Positions 59,548 to 64,000 of a DNA stretch of 64,000 bases are shown piece by piece. The stretch comes from Okapia johnstoni. Taxonomy: Eukaryota > Chordata > Mammalia > Artiodactyla > Giraffidae. The first letter of the stretch is position 1; each line of letters begins with the position of its first letter. Position numbers and translations under genes: made by a program. The DNA is taken from the NCBI GenBank assembly GCA_024291935.2, contig CM044319.1:70948001-71012000 (forward strand). The letters run 5' to 3'. The notes under the pieces were generated by a model that was not told where the DNA came from, did not search any database, and saw nothing but the letters and a program-made list of their open reading frames with translations.

Positions 59548-61139
59548 TTCCAGATAGTAATATTTGAACACCAAGGAAAGTGGATGAGGACACTATTTAA
59601 AGATTCCTGAGGTTGGCAGGGCTAACAGAATTTTTTCTTCATTTCCTACAATTTCTTAAAATATTTCTTCAGAAATTTTATTCATCACTTTTGTGAAGAG
59701 TTTGAAAATTTCCATTGGAAAAATTTGCAGAACAGTCTCCTTGAGACTAAAAAATTTCTCTTAAAGAAAGAAAGAAATGAAAACAATGAAATAAACAAAA
59801 AAGTACGTTAAAAAGCATGTGTGAGAAGCCACTGCTCTCCTACTAAATAAATTACAAGTAAACAACTCATCTGTCTGGATCAAGAGAATGCTAACCATGC
59901 TATGGTTCTCCCCTCTGATTGACCTCTTGTCAATATGATTACAAATGGGAGGAGTGAATCTTGTAGTGTACACTCTCTCTCAGAGAGGTAAACCTGAAAT
60001 GGATTACTTCTGCTCCTTAGGCAATTGATCAATAAAGCTGTGGATTGCAATGAGAACAGAAATGTCTGTGGGTTGTAGTAGTTATCCTCTGTGTCTCTTT
60101 AGAAATTAATTAAAAATCAATGAAGTGTGCAGCCTATTAATACAGCCACCTTTAGATCAACAGATAGAAACTGAGCCTTTCTCTGAGCATACATATTGTG
60201 CAAATACTCTCAAACACTACAGGGAGGTGGCTGGATGTCTGACGCCTTAGTTATCGTTGGACAGAAACAGATCGTCCCTAATAGTCTCTACTTTCACAGA
60301 GTCACATGCGACTGGTTGGAAACCATCAAGTTGAATGTGTGGGAATATGTATGCTATAGTTTCCTTCTTAAGACAAGTATATCAATTTTTATGAGGTATC
60401 CTTATTACAAAGAAAGACTTTGGCTGCAATATAAAACTAAAGACTTACAATAACTTTTACTTTGTGATTTATTTATATATGAGTCTAGGCAGCTGACTTG
60501 TAACTACTGAATATTTTTAAATAAGCATCTTCCTATGGAAAAAAAAGTAAAATTCCTAGACGCTAAAAGTCCTCATATGATTTAAGCTAATTTAGTGTCT
60601 ACATGTAATACGTGTCATTCAATCCAGTTCTTCCTCTGTTCTATTTGGATGCCAATGGACCTGGTCCATCTATGCAAATGGTTACCCAGCACATGTAAAA
60701 TTTGAAATGGTGGTCCTAAAACACCCCCTTCTGCAAGTCATCCAGCTACTTGCCAATGCTTGCTCTGACCGCTTTCCTCTTGTTTAGAGTCCTTCCTCCT
60801 CAAAATCTTCAGAAGGATCTGAACTATAGCTTCCAGTTTTCATCTCAATCCCTTGCATTTGATTTGGAAGTCCATTTTGATATATTTGCTTGTTTGAACC
60901 TTTATGCTCTCCCTCTGCCAGAATGCTAGGACATTATCTCTAATCCCTGAGTAAGGAAATAAGAGAAAGAAACATCTGCTTTATACCTTGGCTCATTTTC
61001 TATCCTGACATTACTATAGAAGGAGCAGATATCATCACAAAACTATAACATGAGGATGGTTTTGCTCTATTTAAACTGATAAGCAGTTATCTTCTGAGTT
61101 TCTGCCATCTTCATAGATTTGAGGCTACATATGGGTCAT

Positions 61140-61350
61140 GGGGCTTCCCCCATGATTAAGAGGGTAAAGACTACACTTAAAATTCAGGAGACACAGGAGA
61201 CATGGGTTTGATCCCTGGGTTGGCAAGATCCCCTGGAGGAGGAAATGACAACTCACTCCAGTATTCTTGCCTGAAGAATCCCTTGAATGGAGGAGACTGA
61301 CGGGCTACTCTCTCTGGGGTTACAAAGAGTCAGAAGCGCATGATATCACA
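61140..61350 (+). repeat. Bov-tA SINE, diverged
   Basis: From ggggcttcccccatgattaa, B box gggtttgatccctgggttgg, to gttacaaagagtcagaagcg. Confidence 0.93.
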
Positions 61351-62007
61351 TTGATGACACAAATTTCACTGTTTCTAGGCCCAATCTGCTTGCAGAGCAC
61401 CTGTTGCTACTTGCCCCTTTGAAGCCTTTTCCAGGTACTTCCGAGCTCCCCAAGAGAGACTCCCAGAAGTTCATAAATATTTTCTTGGTTCTTTTTCCCA
61501 GGGCTTTTCAATGATATCTGCAGTCATTAAACCTTAAGCTGGAATTTCTGTGGAAATGCTATCTTTGTGCAGGCTGTGACCTCTTGGTGGTTCAAAAGCT
61601 ACATCTTATGATAATTCCAAACAGTGAGTGATACTCTTCTATCCTCTCCTTCTCACCATATCAGAGCACGGCTGTCTTCCACACAGCCTTGGCAAAGTGT
61701 GCTAACTGCTTCTGAACTGTGTCGTATTTTGCCCCCAGTTCTATCAATAGCTATTGTTGAGACTCTAGTCTCAAAGACCCCTTCAGAACCTCTTCAGTAG
61801 CCTCAGTGCCTTACTCCTTAAAAACTCAGAGCTAGTCCAAGAGATAGTCATGAAAGACTGATTCCTCCCTCTTTGCTTAGCTCTCTTCTCTTCGACCTTA
61901 TGCACTTTTCATCATTTCTTCATCTTCCATTACCGTTCAACACATGTGCCCACATAAACACAAACTGTCATGTGCATGACAGAGAGAATAATCTCTCTCT
62001 CTCTCCT

Positions 62008-62396
62008 GTTGTTCAGTCACTCAGTTGTGATCAATTCTTTGTGACCCCATGGACTGCAGCACGCCAAGCTTCCCTATTCTTCACTATCTCACGGAGTTTG
62101 CTCAAACTCACGTCCATTGAGTTGGTGATGCCATCCAACCATCTCATCCTCTGCCGTCCCCTTCTCCTCCTGCCTTCAATCTTTCCCAGCATCAGGGTCT
62201 TTTCCAATGAGCCAGCTCTTTGTATCAGGTGGCCAAAGTATTAGGGTTTCTGCTTTGGCATCAGCCCTTCCAAAAAATATTCAGGGTTGACTTTTTAGAA
62301 TTGACTGGTTTGATCTCTCTGCTGTCCAGGGGACTCTCAAGAATCTTCTCTGGCACCACAGTTTGGAAGCATCAATTCTGTGGTGCTCATCCAAAG
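62008..62396 (-). mobile_element. BovB LINE 3' fragment
   Basis: Reverse BovB from the tail at gttgttcagtcactcagttg through tggtgatgccatccaaccat and gcatcagggtcttttccaat to gaagcatcaattctgtggtg. It is the only BovB copy here in the sense direction of ERBB4. Confidence 0.93.
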
Positions 62397-62399
62397 TCC

Positions 62400-62732
62400 T
62401 CAAGTAACTTGACTCAGTTTGTCACTCCTGCTTCTCTTGGAATTCCTCACCTGGAACTCTATGATCCAAGCCCACCTGAAAATTCTCTTGACTCCTTTGT
62501 CTCTGCACTTACTGTCCCCTTTACCTTGAACACCCCTTCAACACATACTGCTACACTCCTCCAACTATGCTTTACACACAGACTTGGTTAAATTACAACA
62601 CTCAGTTAGATCACCAATTAGATATCTTTTACTTCACAAGACTTCCCTCACTCCCAATTTGATTATGTCACTCTATTAACTGACCTCACAATGTCCAATT
62701 TTCTGTATCTACCTCAATCTGTCTATTTATCT
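62400..62732 (+). repeat. L2 LINE fragment
   Basis: Reads like L2 coding or 3' sequence: ccttgaacaccccttcaaca, acacatactgctacactcct, cttcacaagacttccctcac. Confidence 0.5.
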
Positions 62733-62763
62733 TTGTGTGTGTGTGTGTGTATGTGTGTGTGTG
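62733..62763. repeat. (TG)n microsatellite
   Basis: TG repeat with one TATG interruption, joined to the CHR-type SINE that follows. Confidence 0.9.
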
Positions 62764-62872
62764 GCCACACCTAGGAGCATGTAGAATCTTAGTTCCTAAC
62801 CAGAGATCAAACCTGCGCCCCCTGAAGTGAAAGCAAAGAGTCTTAACCAGTAGACTGCCATAGTAATCTCTG
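62762..62872 (-). repeat. CHR-type SINE
   Basis: Reverse CHR SINE: ggccacacctaggagcatgt, cttagttcctaaccagagat, caaacctgcgccccctgaag, aagagtcttaaccagtagac. Confidence 0.82.
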
Positions 62873-64000
62873 GCTATCCATTTATCTTAAGCTTAGCCCT
62901 GAGATCACCAATTTTGATAAAACAACTTTCTTTTGTATGGCTAAATCAAAGTTCCTTTATAAAACAGAAAGAACATGCCACTTATATTTTATTAGGCTGC
63001 AACTTCTATGCTAAGATTTAGAAATTCTACACAACATCTTACACAATGTTCTCAATTTCATGTGAAAGGTAGAAGAAAACCTCAAAAACATGATCCCCAA
63101 ATGAGCACTCATCTACTGACATGATTAGTTTATAAAACTATTTTTTTTAAGATATTTAAGCACCAAAGAGAGGAATGGAAATAAAAAGCAATGTTTTGGT
63201 TTGTTCAAAATTTAAAGATTTAATCTGACTGCCTTTCATTCTTTTGCTGCAAACCCTTAAGGACTATGAACTCTTGGAGCTGTGAACGGTGTACTCCTGC
63301 TGAGATGACATAACTCAATTTGACTCTCCTCCCATTTACCAATTTCATCACATTTTAGACAGTCAGTAAATAGTAGTTGACTGATTGATTACCTTTTCTC
63401 TCTACTCCATCTATTCATCCATACTCCTTCTATTGCCACTGAATCAGCAGATTAGGAGAGAAGGAACTCAAAGCCATAATAAATATACTCACATACATAT
63501 CATTTCACAATTACAAGCAAAGAAAGACAAAAAAGGATAATAAATGTTTAATATTATTGGAAGTAAATTTGTATTGTTTATAATGATTTTTATTATAATG
63601 TCTCTTTGTTTTCTTTTTTATTTGTTAATTGTAGAATAATTGCTTTTTGCTTTCTTTTTTTAATTTTAGATGTTAAATTATCTGCAGATTTTCAGCCTAG
63701 CTTACATGTGTTGCAAACTGCTTAGTAATATCTTTACTTCCAGGAACCTTGGGGGGTTTGCACTAAATGCTATCTGCTCTTCTACAAGGGTAAGAAAATC
63801 AGAGTGCTGCTCATGCCCATTGCCAAAATGAAATTTGAAAGTTGCTATCTTTATTCATGCTTTTTTCTAGTTCACAGATTTATGCAGTTAATATCTCACA
63901 TAGAAGAAAGTTTAACATACATATCACACAAATTATGTTCTAAAGGATTATCTGCAGCTCATTCCTGTTCATCATCTTTGACAATTAGAGAGTGAAATAT

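Overview
The window is mammalian nuclear DNA from a ruminant, most likely a bovid. The evidence is dozens of Bov-tA/BOV-A2 SINEs, several BovB (RTE-type) LINE fragments, cetartiodactyl CHR-type SINEs and a mariner-like miniature element, on an AT-rich background of older MIR, L2, L1 and MER5A repeats. I cannot tell cattle from sheep, goat or buffalo by reading.

The whole window lies in one gene on the minus strand: the 3' end of ERBB4 (receptor tyrosine kinase HER4). Eight coding exons, corresponding to human exons 21-28, run from high to low coordinates: 49977-49822, 47061-46986, 43703-43557, 41315-41218, 39865-39695, 7692-7645, 6838-6541 and 3212-2767. Their splice sites are canonical and their phases agree. 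They join to 1,440 nt, or 479 codons plus a stop. If the protein has the human length of 1,308 residues, this is residues 830-1308: the kinase C-lobe (catalytic loop, DFG, activation segment) and the whole cytoplasmic tail, including the alternative 16-residue CYT-1 exon with the PI3K and WW-domain sites. Bases 1-2766 are 3' UTR. Bases 49978-64000 are part of intron 20; exon 20 is not in the window.

Layout: 3' UTR with a SINE (1-2766); last exons 28, 27 and 26 in the first 8 kb; a 32 kb intron 25 (7693-39694) with most of the transposable elements, including a 2.4 kb BovB copy; a compact exon cluster 25-21 (39.7-50.0 kb) poor in young SINEs; and 14 kb of intron 20, again repeat-rich. I recognised no other host protein gene, tRNA, rRNA or CRISPR. 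Nearly all other open frames are translations of SINE or LINE sequence, or shadows of exons. One 122-codon minus-strand frame at 15758-16126 is unexplained.

No new biological system is evident. The most useful observations are the CYT-1 exon and its pyrimidine-rich upstream intron, nested insertions dated by target-site duplications, an inverted SINE pair that could form double-stranded RNA, a composite SINE dimer, a 23-base G run inside an LTR-like element, and a 46-bp tandem duplication.
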